Under the pieces are notes generated by a model that was not told the DNA's origin, did not search any database, and saw only the letters and a list, made by a program, of their open reading frames with translations. From Erythrophleum ivorense (taxonomy: Eukaryota; Streptophyta; Magnoliopsida; Fabales; Fabaceae): a DNA stretch of 64,000 nt. Within the stretch, counting starts at the first letter, position 1; every line of letters begins with the position of its first letter. The stretch spans positions 2,999,501 through 3,063,500 of the forward strand of contig JAIUCV010000076.1 in NCBI GenBank assembly GCA_026724425.1, read 5' to 3'. The position numbers and the translations under genes are program-made. Shown in pieces: positions 10,341 through 22,360 of this stretch.

Positions 10341-11640
10341 GGAACCGGTAGACTTCATATGAGGTGTGTGGTCTACATAAATTAAACTAGTTACCTAATT
10401 TTAACGAAAAACTAATACAGCTTTCATCATAGAAAACTAACATGTAAAACTCTTACAGGGCCAAGTAAATAGCCTAAAAGAAGTATTTATGCAAGAAAAT
10501 CTACAAAAACATTTATAATTTTCTCAAAAAATCAATTTTAAGAAACCAAAAAAACGTAGACCTCCGTCATAGATCTCGGCCATAAAATTCTACATGAGGT
10601 CTAAAAAAGGTTAGTTTTGCAATTGACTGAGGGAAGGCCTTTTTTGAGGTATGCAGTTGAGGTCTACAATAAAAGAGGTTAGTTTTACAATTAATCAATT
10701 TTTTTTTGTAGACCTCATCATAACGATAGACCTCCACTTTAGGTCTACGGTAATAATGAAGTCCATGGTAGAGGTCTACACAAACTGTAGACCTCAAAGA
10801 GGTTACTTTTGCAATTAATTGAAATTTTTTTCCAACTTTAGACCTCCCTTGTACACCTCCGGCTATTTTGCGTTGACCAACTAATTGTGATAGACATCAG
10901 ACTGAGGTCTAACACTCGTGTACGTCACGCGAAAAATAGCCTATACAAGAAGAGGTCTACGTTGAAATGTCGAAATTCAGTCAATTGCAAAACTAACCTC
11001 TTTGACCGATAGACCTCATCTGTAGACCTAAAAAAAAAAAAAACCTCCCTTGGTCAGTTGCAAAACTAATCTGTTTTCAAAGTAGACCTCTTCTTAAGGT
11101 TTACGCCTATTTTTGTTGTTTTCAAAGGCATATATTTAGACATCCCCACGACGTCTAACTCCCCAAATTTGTCATGGTCAATTGCAAAACTAACATCTGC
11201 GTTGACTTGTAGACCTCATCCCGAGATCTACGGTCTCGACTCATATCTGAAAACAACGAAAATAGAATAAAACACTACCTGGCCGTCGTCTTTAGAGCCG
11301 CCGAGGGCTGAAAGTGTCTCTTTTAGCCTTCTGGACCGTTCCTCGGTGGTGAGGATAAGCCACAAACCCGATAATGACAAAATCAAGAACTTTGAATTTT
11401 GAAAAGTTGAATTAAAGAGATTTTGGGATGAAAACGAGGAAAAAATGGAAGAGTAAGAATGTAAAGGATGTAAGATTATGTTTGGAGTTTCACAATTATG
11501 AGTATGAAGCATTAAAATCTTGGAGTCGGCTAAAAATGGTGGTTGAGTTCATTGATGAGAGTGACAGTTTCGTTAATAAGTGTAGAAGATGAGGTTCAAT
11601 TGGTCTTATATCGGAAAACGTAGACCTCTCCCGTAGACCA
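10341..11640. repeat. Cluster of GAGGTCTAC / GTAGACCTC motifs
   Basis: About 20 exact or near copies of GAGGTCTAC and its reverse complement GTAGACCTC lie here. Several are tied to a second word, AATTGCAAAACTAACCTC, present about three times forward in the right half (near 10985, 11057, 11175). Its reverse complement, in GGTTAGTTTTGCAATTG-type copies, is in the left half (near 10608, 10678, 10800). The two halves thus look like a diverged inverted repeat centred near 10.87 kb. No coding frame is convincing. Confidence 0.6.
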
Positions 11641-11649
11641 CACTCGAAA

Positions 11650-12180
11650 AATGTAATGGCATTTTCGTGATTATCTGAAGAAATGTGGGTAAAGCCAAAA
11701 TGGAAAATAGATAAGGTTATTTTTACATTTGACCACAAATTCTGGGTTACTTTTGCAAACGTCCCTTAAATCATTACCATTCACTTAAAGCAGAAAATGA
11801 AATAAGAAAAATAATTAGAATTTAAAAAATATATATTTTTAAAAAATTAATGTTAATAAATACTCTTATGTTTTTTTCTATTTTTAAGTGAATTGACATT
11901 ATAATAGAAGTAGTTAATTTTAAAAACAAATTGTTCTCTTTACTTTGCTGGTTCTCAATTTGCTGTTGACTGACTGAGAGTCAACGCATCTGAAAGGAAG
12001 TTGGAGCATAACAAACTTTCAGTTATGAAGATATACGGCCACGATGTATCTAAACACTAAACTCGACTTACAACCGTTAGATCCTGACGAGATCATAACA
12101 AGCTCGAGTGGCAATCACGTAAATTATCGACTTCTCAAGGGTATTTCCTCAAAGCTCTGTTTCAAATTGTAGCGGGCAAA
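11650..12180. other. Upstream region of the MMD1 gene
   Basis: AT-rich to 11940. The 11940-12180 part is less AT-rich and is probably MMD1 promoter. No clear TATA box in the usual place. Confidence 0.35.
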
Positions 12181-12185
12181 TTTCA

Positions 12186-12237
12186 AAGAGAGATCTCCAG
12201 AGAGAGAGAGAGAGCTATAGAGAGAGAGAGAGAGATC
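12186..12237 (+). promoter_or_regulatory. GAGA-rich tract, probable MMD1 5' leader
   Basis: Two runs of (GA)n, interrupted by GCTATA and bracketed by AGAGATCT and AGATCT, lie 70-120 bases before the MMD1 ATG. GA-rich leaders are common binding places for plant BBR/BPC factors (established knowledge). Use here is an inference. Confidence 0.4.
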
Positions 12238-12308
12238 TTCGTCTCCGTCGCTTGTGAAATACAAAATCCCAGAAACCCTAATTTGAGATCACAGAGTGTA
12301 GCCTCACG

Positions 12309-14996
12309 ATGCCGGTGCCGATAATCGAGACCTGCCGGAAGAGAAGGAGGAAGCCGAAACTCTACAACCTGCAACGATTCGGAGAAGAAGGGTTTCCGAT
12401 TCACCGGATTGGAAGTTTCCGTGACAACATTAGGGGTTTTCTGCGTGATTTCGCGGAGGTGGAAGAGTATAGCATCCGCGGTATGCCTGTATGGTGCACG
12501 CTTCTTAGCCACGAGACGAAGAACACAGTGATTCCTCTTTACACAGTCGAAGAAGATATCATTCGCTCGTCGGAGCCTTACTGCGACCATTGCAGATGCA
12601 CAGGTTCGTTTTCCGTATTTCTGGGTTCTCAATTTCTTATCGGGTTTAATTCGATTTCGATTTTCTGATACTGAAATTGGAATCGGATGTTGTAAAATCA
12701 GGGTTTAGTTAGTCGTAATGTGAACCTAAATCGATTCGGTATTTGGTTTTTTGAGTAGATTTGGGTTACGAATTGTTGTCAAATCGAGATTCTGGGTAAT
12801 TGGTTTTTGATGAGTATGTCGAAAAATTGGGAATTTCGCATTTATCTTTGTATGTGGTGATGATTAAACGATTGGGTTAAGGTTTGTTGTTAAATTGAGA
12901 TTCTGGGTGACTGGTTTATGATGAGTATGCATTGACCTAGAGATGCTGATTTTGCATTTATCTCTCTGTATATGATTAACGATTGCATTAGAGATCATTA
13001 ACTGTGATTTGGTGTTTATATTAGGATGGAGTAACCACTTTGTATCTAAGAGAAAGTATCATTTGATCATACCGAATGATACTGAGTGGAATATGCCTCT
13101 AGAAGATGATGTGTTTGACCTGCAAACTCATCTTCTTCACGGAATGATTCACACCAATGGATATGGTCATTTGATCTGCGTCAACGGCATGGAAGGTGGA
13201 TCAAAACACTTGTGCGGAAGAGAAATTGTGGATCTTTGGGATCGTATATGTACAAACCTCGGAGCAAGGTAACAAAAAAGATGGAAACATGTTAAACAAT
13301 CTTCATTTTTGTTTTCATGGTTAGAGATTGAAGTGTGTAAGTGTGTTTATGCAGGATGATAACCGTTGAAGATATGTCTAAGAAGAGATCACTGGATCTT
13401 CGGTTGTTATATGGAGTAGCGTACGGCCATTCTTGGTTTGGGAGGTGGGGATACATGTTTTGTCGTGGAAGCTACGGTGTGACCAAGAGCGATTACGAGA
13501 ATGCTATAGAGCTTCTAGGTTCTCTTGAACTCGATCAGATAGAATTTGATTTCAATGAGCAGAAACAGTTCAAAGAGATCAAGCAGATCTTCAGGCACTA
13601 CAGAGAAATGAGTGAAGGTCATTTGAAGACTTTAAAAGATCTATTGAGGTTTATGCTCATTATCAAGTCTTACGCTCCTCAAAGTAGTAAGCTTCGTGCA
13701 ACGGTTTCGCCTCCTTTAATGGAGAGCCCTCATCAGAAAAGATCCAACAGATTGTTCTTGAAGAAGAGTGATGCTGTGGAGAATGAGAAGTCTTCTCAGA
13801 GGTTTAGGAGATATAGCGATGTTGCAGCTAATTTGGGAAGTAGATGGCCTGTGAGAAGACTTGAATACGCAGCTGAAGTGATTGTAGAGTCACTGAAAGA
13901 GATGAAAACGTTGAATCAGAACGGTATGACTCGTCAAGATGTGAGGGACGCAGCAAGATTGCATATCGGAGACACTGGTCTGCTTGATTACGTGTTGAAG
14001 TCGATGAACAATGTTGTTGTTGGGAATGTTTTGGTTAGACGTTATGTTGATCCCGTTACAAGGATACTACATTACACAATCAAGGAGCTTGGTGATGATC
14101 ATGATGCGACGAAACTGATTGAGCCGAAGAGAGAAGAAGAAGCTGTGTTAGAGGTGGTTCCTTTGAGGATTGTTGCCACTGAATCGAAACCAGGAGCTGA
14201 TGTTCATGGAGACCTGTTGTTGCTATACACAAATGTGCTTTTGGATTACCCTGAATCTGAAACCGCGAGATCTGCAAGTCAAGTGATCTTAGATAGTAAA
14301 CAGTTCGTAAAGGAGTGGCCTTTATGGGACAAGAATGACAAAATCTTGCGTTTTGTTTGCCGTATCGATCCAAATTTGATTGATTTGAGATCAGAACAGA
14401 TCAATGAGCTTCCACCAGGAGAGTTAGTCACAGTCTCGTTGCAAGCTACAGTCTTTGACCTGAAGCAAGCTATTGAAGACACTTTCAGAGATACTTACTG
14501 CATTTTAACAAACTTTACGGTGAGCGAGATCGATGAGCTTAAGGATGCTGGTGATGATAATGATGATGATAGGAAGTTACTGTTTGGAAGAGTGGAGACT
14601 TGCTCTGCTTTGACTGTGAGAGGGTTTGGGATTGAATTGGAATCGAAACTCAAGTTTCAAGGTGGGTGTGATACTTGGATGGTGAAATGTGTTTGCAGAG
14701 CTAGAGATGATGATGGAGAGAGGATGATTTCTTGTGATGTTTGTGAGGTTTGGCAGCATACAAGATGCTGTGGGATTGATGATTCAGATACTTTGCCTCC
14801 ACTCTATGTTTGTTCTAATTGCTGTGACGAGTTTGCAGAGCAACAGAGGAGAGTTTTGCAGCCAAAGTATGAGTTTCCGAATCAAGATCATAACATGTTA
14901 CTAATTGAAGGAGCAGATGATTACTTTGGTGATGAGAGATGTCTTGGAGTCATGTTCCCTTCAGAGAGTTTCCTTAGTGAGCAATACATCTTGTAA
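12309..14996 (+). CDS. MMD1: PHD-finger protein MALE MEIOCYTE DEATH 1 (MMD1/DUET)
   Basis: Three exons, 12309-12603, 13025-13268 and 13355-14996, give 726 residues with frame kept at both GT/AG introns. The first intron splits a Gly codon and the second an Arg codon. The N-terminus (MPVPIIETCRKRRRKPK) and the long conserved middle (GWSNHFVSKRKYH, GYGHLICVNGMEGGSK, YGVAYGHSWFGRWGY) are the plant MMD1/MS1-type module. Residues about 625-675 are a C4HC3 PHD finger (CVC, CDVC, WQHTRCC, CSNCC). In Arabidopsis MMD1 this finger reads methylated H3K4, and the protein drives male meiotic gene expression and chromosome condensation in the nucleus. The MMD1 assignment over its close paralogues rests on its position next to PUB20 and TMK1. 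No inactivating change was seen. Confidence 0.9.
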
Positions 14997-15279
14997 GTCA
15001 TTTTTTTCTGTAATCAAACACTGATTCTTTTCTTTTTCTTTTTTTGTAGATAAATCAATTCTTTTGAAATGTATAAAACTCAGATATGTTGTTCTTTGAA
15101 TAGATATATCTTCATTTAAATAATCAACTTTAGAATAGTATTATGGCAAAATTACATTTATGGCAAAAATTTAGTAAGTTTTGACATTTGATTAACACCA
15201 AGAGGTTAAATAATTGATGAAGAATATCTAAAGTTAAAGTAAACATAGGTTAAAATAAATTGAAGTCATTTAACTCTTT

Positions 15280-18200
15280 TCAGTTCATGTCATTGGTGAA
15301 CAGAGAGTCCATGAAGTCGTCGTACTCGTTAAGCAAATCCTACATAAGAAAAACATTATCCAAAACATTTAATATTATAGACAAAATAATTTATTTTAGC
15401 TTTTGTTAAACGTTATATTGTTTTTACCTGCGGATCCAATAACGACCAGTCGATAAAATCTGGATCATCTTGTTGTTCCTAAAAATTGATTCCAGTGTTC
15501 AGCGTATGTTTAGAAAATCATTCGTTGATATTATTAAGTATCGAATTAATCTAATTACATGGATATATTTCAGAATTGTATGAATTAGAGGTACCTGATC
15601 ATGATTAGGGTTCATGTTAGGAATTGAAGAATTGGTTTCTGGAGCAGCAAAAGTGTTCGGTGTTTCAACATTAGAATGACCCTTCACAACAAAGTCAAAT
15701 TTATAACTCAGTAAGACATAATTCGAAAGTATTCACTCCATTTATACATATATATATGTTGAACAGTGTCTAGAACATATGTCAATTTCTATTTATTAGA
15801 CTAGCTAGCCTAAGAAAAAAACTTACAGATCTACTAATTAAAATTTCTTATATCCTAGATAATATACTATCCAAGCTCTTAAAAATTTGATTCATATTCA
15901 ATCTCGTAATTTTAAAAATCTTCTAATAATTAATATGCAAGTAAGTACCTGGTTAATGTTAACAAAGTTCCAGTCACCATCTTCTTCAAGAGAGAAATTC
16001 TGATTCAGTTCAGTCGAGAATTTTGCAGGGAGGTCAAAGTTGGTGGTGGAAGCCACTTCTCCTTCTTGCTGTCGGCATCACATTTCAGACAAAACAGGAG
16101 TCAAAACATATACTTCATGCAGATATGTTACTGAAAAGTAAGTAGTGAAGATATATATATATATATATATATCTATACCTTGTTGTGATCAAACTGAAAG
16201 TTACTTGTATCGCAAGGAAGCTCGTTAGTAATGCCAAGATCTTCATATAAGTTGAGGTTCTCTACTTGAGGAACTTCAAGAGTTGGCTGAGTAGTTGCAT
16301 CGGCATTTGATTGAGGCTTAGACGCAGAATTCTCATTGTTTAAGAACGATTGCACCCCATACGAGAATTGGCTATGTCCTGGTTGATTGGGAGTCAAACT
16401 TCCATATCTGCTCATCATGTTAATGTTGAAATGATTACCATTAATAGCCGACATTCCATGTTGTCCAAACCCAAGAACTTGAGATGATTGGACGGTTTTG
16501 TTCGCCATCAAAGTTGGTTCGAAAAAGGTTCTGCCTACGTTTTGAGATGGTTGGTTAGAGAAGTTGAGGTTGGTTTTTATGGGAAGGGTCAAGTTTGATC
16601 CAATACGGTGGGGTCCGTTGGTGGATGACCGGTTCATGTAGTTGTGAGGGATTTGGTTGAACCGGACGGGCTCACGTGTGTTGGATAAGAGTCTAGACTG
16701 TCCAAGACGACCTTGTCCGGGTTTGGAATAGAATGATCTATTGCTAAGACTTGTTTCGTACCAAGAAGTAGAGGAGGGTGTGCAATAGTTGTAGTGAGGC
16801 TCTCTTATGGGAGCATGCGGAAAAATCGAGTCTATGTCCTGTATCGACAACAAGCTCAACAAACCTTGTTCCGCTACTTTCCTCAAGAATTGTCGATATT
16901 TCTGCGCATCAAACGATTTTAAGTTAATTGAAAAGTAGAATTTTGTTTACATAAAAAAATAAAAAAATTCTTTTAATCACAATTTAAACATAAAAATCCC
17001 CAAGTTTAAGTTAGCTTGGCAGATTTAACTAGAGCCATCGTTAATCAACATTTTACTTTTCCTTGTTTTAGATATCAAAATCAAAACTAAATTAATATAT
17101 CTTTGAAAAGAAATATGCACAAACCTGTAAATGGCTGGCGACGTTCTCTCTTGTTAAGTATGGTACGTTCATGTGCTCTAAGATTTTCTTTGGCACAGCC
17201 TCTTTGGAAGATTCAAGTTTAGTAAACACGGCATAGAACGTTAATTATTAGTATATATAAACTTGAAAATGTAAGAAATACCAAAAAACATTATTAAAAA
17301 TGAAAAACTAAAACAATTACTCTCAAGAGTGTGATGTCGGATAGCTTGTAAGAAAAGGTCCTGAAGATGATCCGTCCACTTAAGTTTACTCTTCTTCTTG
17401 GTGGGCTGCGATAGAGACTCAACATCATCACCAGAACTACCGTGTGATGTTCTTTTTAGATCTTTTCGTGAACTATCGGTACGAGCACAACTTCCATTGG
17501 TACTGGTCATGGATCTTGATGAGCAATTCTTCTTCTTGGTCTTCAAGACATTAGCTTGTTCAGGAAGCAACTGGATTTGCTGAGGAACACTAACATATGT
17601 GTCCTTGTGGTTGTTCTCGTTCCATAATATGGACTTACCATTCCTCTTGTAGTTTAAAGCAAGTTGGTAAATTATGGGTAAGTCAGTTACTTTGATGGGT
17701 TTTGGAATGAAACACATCGCTCCACAAGTTAAGCTCTCCTGTTCTTTGTTGGTGTCCGATGACATCACTTCAATATTTAAAGAAATACAAGGGAAAAAAA
17801 AAATATATATATGGTTATATATAGCTTAAAGTAATAAGAAAATAGATAATAATTTGTAAGGGAGAAAATGTTACCTATGACCGGTACATTTCCAAATTCT
17901 TGTTCGATTTGTCTTTTGAGTTGTAGACCGTTCATGCCAGGCATGTAGTAATCTGTGACTATAAGATCGATATTGTTTCTTTCAATTTTAAGAGTAGACA
18001 ATGCTTCTCCCGAGTCTTTTACAGCTATAACTGTGATGTCCATAATCGATGGATCTAAAACCGTTTAACCCAAAAAAAAAAAAAAAAAAAATTCATCAAC
18101 TAAAAAAATAAGATGTGAAAATATTGCAAGTACTTAAAAAAGAGAAGAAACTGGTCGAATGGAAGGCTTCTATACGTAAGATAAATTTACCATTCTACAA

Positions 18201-19050
18201 ATTTTGAGAAAGTTCATAGCCTCAGGCAAATCATATACTCTTTAAAATGATAACCTTGTCGTTATTTCTTATTTCTTTCAAATGATAATCACATTAATTC
18301 TTGTGATTGGAAGGCTATTTTGTTAATTACTTATAAGAAAACATGTTACACGACACGCAAACACGATGTACAAATATCATTTTTTTTCGTTAACTACATT
18401 TATATTATTTTTTGTTAAAAGGACTACATTTATATTATGCACAGTTATATAGTTATGTAGTCATAGTAATTCACATGCTTTTTTTTCTTTTGTAAAAGTT
18501 GTTTCATATTGAATGCAGAAGAACAAAAAACACGATGATGGAAGTTTTGTTTTGTTTTTTTTTTTATTTAACACCAAGTTAGTATTTTCTAAATAAATTA
18601 TTATTCAATATATTTTATAAAATTTTACATATCGTATATTGGTTGGACGTTTATATCAACCAAACTACTAGTTTGCAAAAAACAACAAATCCAAAGCAAG
18701 AATAGCTTAATGGAAATTTTAGTTGTTTGCATGTAATTGGAATTCAAGTCCGGCTCAGATGATTTAGAGAGATAATTGTTAAATTTCAAAAAAATACAAC
18801 TTTCGAATATGTTTGAAAAGTATTCAACTTTTTTTTTTTTAATCTAATTCTTGATCCTACTCAAAACTAATATATAGACAAAAAAAATTACGAAGAAACA
18901 TATAGTATTTAGTAATAGGATCTTACCTCTGTATTTAGATTTTTCAATCATACGTGAAATATCTTGAAGGTAAACAGGATCATTGTCCACAACCATAACA
19001 TTGATTTTCAAGACAGAGCTTTGATTGTAGACAGATTGAGCATAAGCCAT
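15280..19050 (-). CDS. ARR13/ARR21-like: Type-B two-component response regulator, ARR13/ARR21-like
   Basis: Nine exons: 19050-18927, 18054-17875, 17767-17321, 17201-17125, 16901-16179, 16068-15949, 15681-15595, 15478-15428, 15339-15280. All junctions are GT/AG and in frame, giving 622 residues, close to ARR21. Residues about 15-140 are a receiver domain with the phospho-accepting Asp (LIVTDYYMPGMNG) and the conserved Lys (FIPKPI). The acidic pocket reads VVDND where family members usually have DD, so one acidic residue is Asn. A GARP/Myb DNA-binding domain follows (KLKWTDHLQDLFLQAIRH...AVPKKILEHM...NVASHLQKYR). The acidic C-terminus ends in DDFMDSLFTNDMN, as in ARR13/ARR21. Such factors act in the nucleus downstream of His-phosphotransfer proteins, in cytokinin-type signalling. 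It lies tail-to-tail with MMD1, only 283 bases apart. Intron 1 is long (872 bases) and intron 5 holds an (AT)n run. Which of ARR13 or ARR21 is the orthologue is undecided. Confidence 0.88.
16152..16172. repeat. (AT)n microsatellite in the ARR-like gene
   Basis: About ten AT units, a few bases inside the intron that follows the 16901-16179 exon on the minus strand. Confidence 0.9.
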
Positions 19051-19121
19051 TTTTCTAGTCTTTCTATAAAGTTTTTCTTCTTTCAAGTTTGTATAAACTA
19101 TTTAGGCTGCAAAAACCTCAA

Positions 19122-19129
19122 TATTTATA
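19122..19129 (-). promoter_or_regulatory. TATA box of the ARR-like gene
   Basis: TATAAATA on the minus strand, about 75 bases before the chosen ATG at 19050. An upstream in-frame ATG at 19086 would leave almost no leader and adds residues (MKEEKLYRKTRK) not seen at the start of ARR13/21, so 19050 was preferred. Confidence 0.5.
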
Positions 19130-19130
19130 G

Positions 19131-20600
19131 GCCGTAAAGTAAACAGGCAAATATAACATTTGGCAATGTTGTAGTGGTGCATATGTAAGCACTATTTGTA
19201 GAAAGAAATAATAATGATATAAGATAAAAACAAACTTAATTTTATTTTCTAATTAATAATTATATTGAAAAGTAAGAAAAGTTCAGAAAATTTAGGAAAG
19301 GGAGATACAACAAAAGCATACCATTTGTTTGGAAATACCGTGTGCTAATTTATGTAAAATATCTAGACTAAAGTAAGAAAAATTAAATGCTATTTACCAA
19401 TAATTAATTTTTTTTTGCAATATAAATTATATGCATTTTTTATATATCTTTTGATTTTTTTTTCTAGTTTAGGATTGATTTTCAAATAGATTTTTTACAT
19501 TTTTGCTGGATTTGTGCTATAAAGGGAAAATATTATAGAATATTGTATGTGAAAATGAAAAAAAAGTGTTAGTTTTTTGAATATTCTCACATTTTATTGA
19601 ATACATAAATATGAAAAGTGATAAAAGGTTTCTTTTGTTAGATCAAACTTGAAAAATTTTGGTTTTCGAAATACAAATAGAAATTTTGAAACCTATGATA
19701 GTAAAGTGTTTTGGAGTGGTTTAGTGGAATTGGTAGAAGAAACATTGGTAGTGATACTCCCAAGTTGACTCTTAGATTTTTAATATATAAAATTAAACCG
19801 AATGAATGTGGTCATGTTTTGTGAAATTTTGTGAAACTAAACGAATCATTATTCCAATGAATATATATATATATATATATAAACACTTTATATTATATCA
19901 CAATATCAATAAACGAATTGATTAAAAAAATTAATTTATATATTTGCATTTACATAATGTAGTAAAATTAATATTTGCTATTTAAGATGATCATAAAAAT
20001 CCAACATAATCGAAATGGTGCTAAAAAGTACTAAAACGCCATAGTTTCCAATTTTATGATATTATTTTAATCAATTTATTTTCTTTTATGTTAGTTATTC
20101 TTATAACTCATAATATTTAAATAATCGAAATCAGAAAGTTAACCATAAAATTACATCTAGGCATAAAATTTTAGAAAACAAAGTAAATATTGTTTTAACA
20201 GAAATTTTTAAAAAAAAATATAACGGGTTTTACTAAGTAATTGACTAATTGATAAGTTTTGTATAAAAGTTATAAAGGTGTTACAATTAATTAATGTAGA
20301 CAAAATAAGATTATTTAGATTTATTTATTCAGTTACGCAACAAATCATAGTTGTAATTAGCAATTAATTATTATTTTCTGTTCACAATTAGCAATTAATT
20401 AATATGGTTAATTTCAATCAGCTTTAATTGTCATCAAAAATAAAATGAAAACCAGTTTTATCTGAGTTGATAATTGTGACCAAAATAATTATCCTAAAAT
20501 TTATAGGATTGATTTATTTTTTTAAACCTTAAAATATTATTAAAACTATTTTTTGATTTAAAAATATATATATCCCTAGTTTAATTTTTAAAATATACCA
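19131..20600. other. Intergenic, AT-rich
   Basis: Very AT-rich with an (AT)n run at about 19861-19880. Nothing else recognised. The promoter of the ARR-like gene must lie in its left part. Confidence 0.4.
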
Positions 20601-20609
20601 ATAAATGGA

Positions 20610-20832
20610 TTTATTTTTCCAAAATTACCAAAACGTTCAAAATAAGTTTTAAAGGCTTATAATTTAAATATTTGAGTTTGGATTTTATATTTTTGGTTTA
20701 GTATTTAGTTTTAGGTTTTATTTTTGAGAATTTCGGATTTGGTTTTGTGCTTTAAGGGTTTAAAGATTAGTTTTAGTGTTGTGGTATTATTGGAGTAAAA
20801 GTTAATTTCTATGGTATTTTTGGAAAATAAAA
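20610..20832. repeat. Inverted-repeat element with degenerate TTTAGGG-like core
   Basis: Arms near 20610-20630 (TTTATTTTTCCAAAATTACC) and 20812-20832 (its approximate inverse, GGTATTTTTGGAAAATAAA) flank a core of GGTTTAG, TTTAGGTTTT and TTAAGGGTTTAAAG words. These resemble degenerate plant telomere sequence read in the direction opposite to 6.7 kb. No coding frame. Probably a relic of the same type of short TIR element. Confidence 0.45.
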
Positions 20833-21036
20833 TTTTTTATGGTATTTTAGAAAATAAAATAATGAAAATTAGTTTAGAAAAATTTGTATTATTTTTAAGA
20901 AATGCCCATAAAGAGAATCTGAAGTTTTTCATTTTTTTTTTCATTTTTTTTTCCCTTAGAGAAACAAAATTGTCTAATTTGGAAAAGAACAAAAAAATGT
21001 TGTTTTCCTCTATACAAATGTTATCTTTCTTGAATT

Positions 21037-22320
21037 TTAAAACGGCTTCTTCAAATGCCTAAACTCAATTGAAGAATCAGAGCGATCGACAAACCCAATC
21101 ATCTTCATCTGTTTGTTCATCATCTTCAACAACTCTGTAACTCTCTCCTTCGTACCATCTCCACATCCGACTTGTAACACCACAACAAGCTTCTTAAACG
21201 CACCTAACCGCAACGCTTCTTCAACCTCAGACCCATCTCCAGTTTTACAAATCTTCCACATGACAGAAACCAAACTCTTCTTCGCAGATTCCGAGATCTT
21301 CAGAATCTTCTTCACCAAAATCGGCATCACCAATTCGTTTCCTCTCACTTCTCTTCTCCCTTCGTCGGTCTCGCAAATCGCGTCTAGCACCAATAACGCT
21401 TTCTCGCAAACGCTATTCTCCGAGTCCACAAGCATCTCCACCGTTAAATTAACCAAACCCAATTCAAGAAATCTTGAGATAGTCTCTGGTTTTACAGAGA
21501 TCATGCGGTAGATCGAAGTCAGCGATACAGAATCGCGAATCGATTTCACGAACGCTTCTTCAACGCCATTAATCGCGGCCAACGCGTGAACGTTTCCATC
21601 GTCGAGCGATAAAAGCTCTTTAACCAAAAACGCAGCGTTTTGATCTCCGCGTCTCAAAAAACCAACCAAGCAATTAAACGACGCCGTAGAAATTAATTTC
21701 GCTTGACTTTCCAACCCAATCGGAAACATCCACGTCAGCAAAAGCAGAACATCCTCCAACAACGCCGTCGCGGTCGCCGCATTTTCGGAAAACGCGTCGA
21801 AACAAACGCAAAGCGCAAATCCGACGCCGTTTTCGCTCAAACATTTCTTGTTCCTCTCACTCTCTCTCCCTAATCTCTTCATCTTCTTCACCATCTCTAC
21901 ACACACAACGTGGTCCCCACGCCGCGTCCCAGACGATAGCTTCTCGCGAATCTCCACCACTTGATGGCTCGTGACCGGGACACGTGGCGTCGGTATACGG
22001 TCCAACGATGATCCTTTGTTAGCCACGCACCAGCCTTGAATCATTCTCCGAATCGCGTGGTTTGGAATCTGCTCCGAAGTGGTTAGGACCGTGTTTGTGA
22101 CTGGACACGTTTGGTTGCCTGACTCGAACCATGTCTCGATGCTTTCACGGTCGTAAGTGATCCCGGAAGCGATGATCACCGGATCTTTCATTAGCTCGTA
22201 AGAGATCGGACATTGAAACTGCGACGGGATTATTATCTCTTCCTCCTCCGACGAACCCATCACCGGAATTAGTTCCTTCTTGCTTCCTCCTCTCCGTCTC
22301 ATTCTCAATGAAAGTCCCAT
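21037..22320 (-). CDS. PUB20: U-box E3 ubiquitin ligase, CMPG1/PUB20 type
   Basis: A single-exon frame of 427 residues, near the length of Arabidopsis PUB20/PUB21. Residues about 32-105 are the U-box (PSQFQCPISYELMKDPVI, TYDRESIETWFE, CPVTNTVL), which binds the ubiquitin-loaded E2. The rest is a weakly conserved helical ARM-type repeat region that would choose the substrate. CMPG1-type ligases are rapidly induced by pathogens and take part in defence-linked cell death (family knowledge). The position between MMD1 and TMK1 points to the PUB20/CMPG1 orthologue (At1g66160) and not to PUB21. Part of the reading frame is rich in CG and GCG words (21540-22000), unlike the flanks. No intron and no break were seen. 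Confidence 0.92.
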   Translation of the reverse strand: MGLSLRMRRRGGSKKELIPVMGSSEEEEIIIPSQFQCPISYELMKDPVIIASGITYDRESIETWFESGNQTCPVTNTVLTTSEQIPNHAIRRMIQGWCVANKGSSLDRIPTPRVPVTSHQVVEIREKLSSGTRRGDHVVCVEMVKKMKRLGRESERNKKCLSENGVGFALCVCFDAFSENAATATALLEDVLLLLTWMFPIGLESQAKLISTASFNCLVGFLRRGDQNAAFLVKELLSLDDGNVHALAAINGVEEAFVKSIRDSVSLTSIYRMISVKPETISRFLELGLVNLTVEMLVDSENSVCEKALLVLDAICETDEGRREVRGNELVMPILVKKILKISESAKKSLVSVMWKICKTGDGSEVEEALRLGAFKKLVVVLQVGCGDGTKERVTELLKMMNKQMKMIGFVDRSDSSIEFRHLKKPF

Positions 22321-22360
22321 CTTTTTTTTTTTGGTTAAAACATTTTTTTTTTCAGAATTC

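Noticed and set aside
14080..14759. Minus-strand frames opposite MMD1 exon 3
   Set aside because: Shadows of the MMD1 coding exon.
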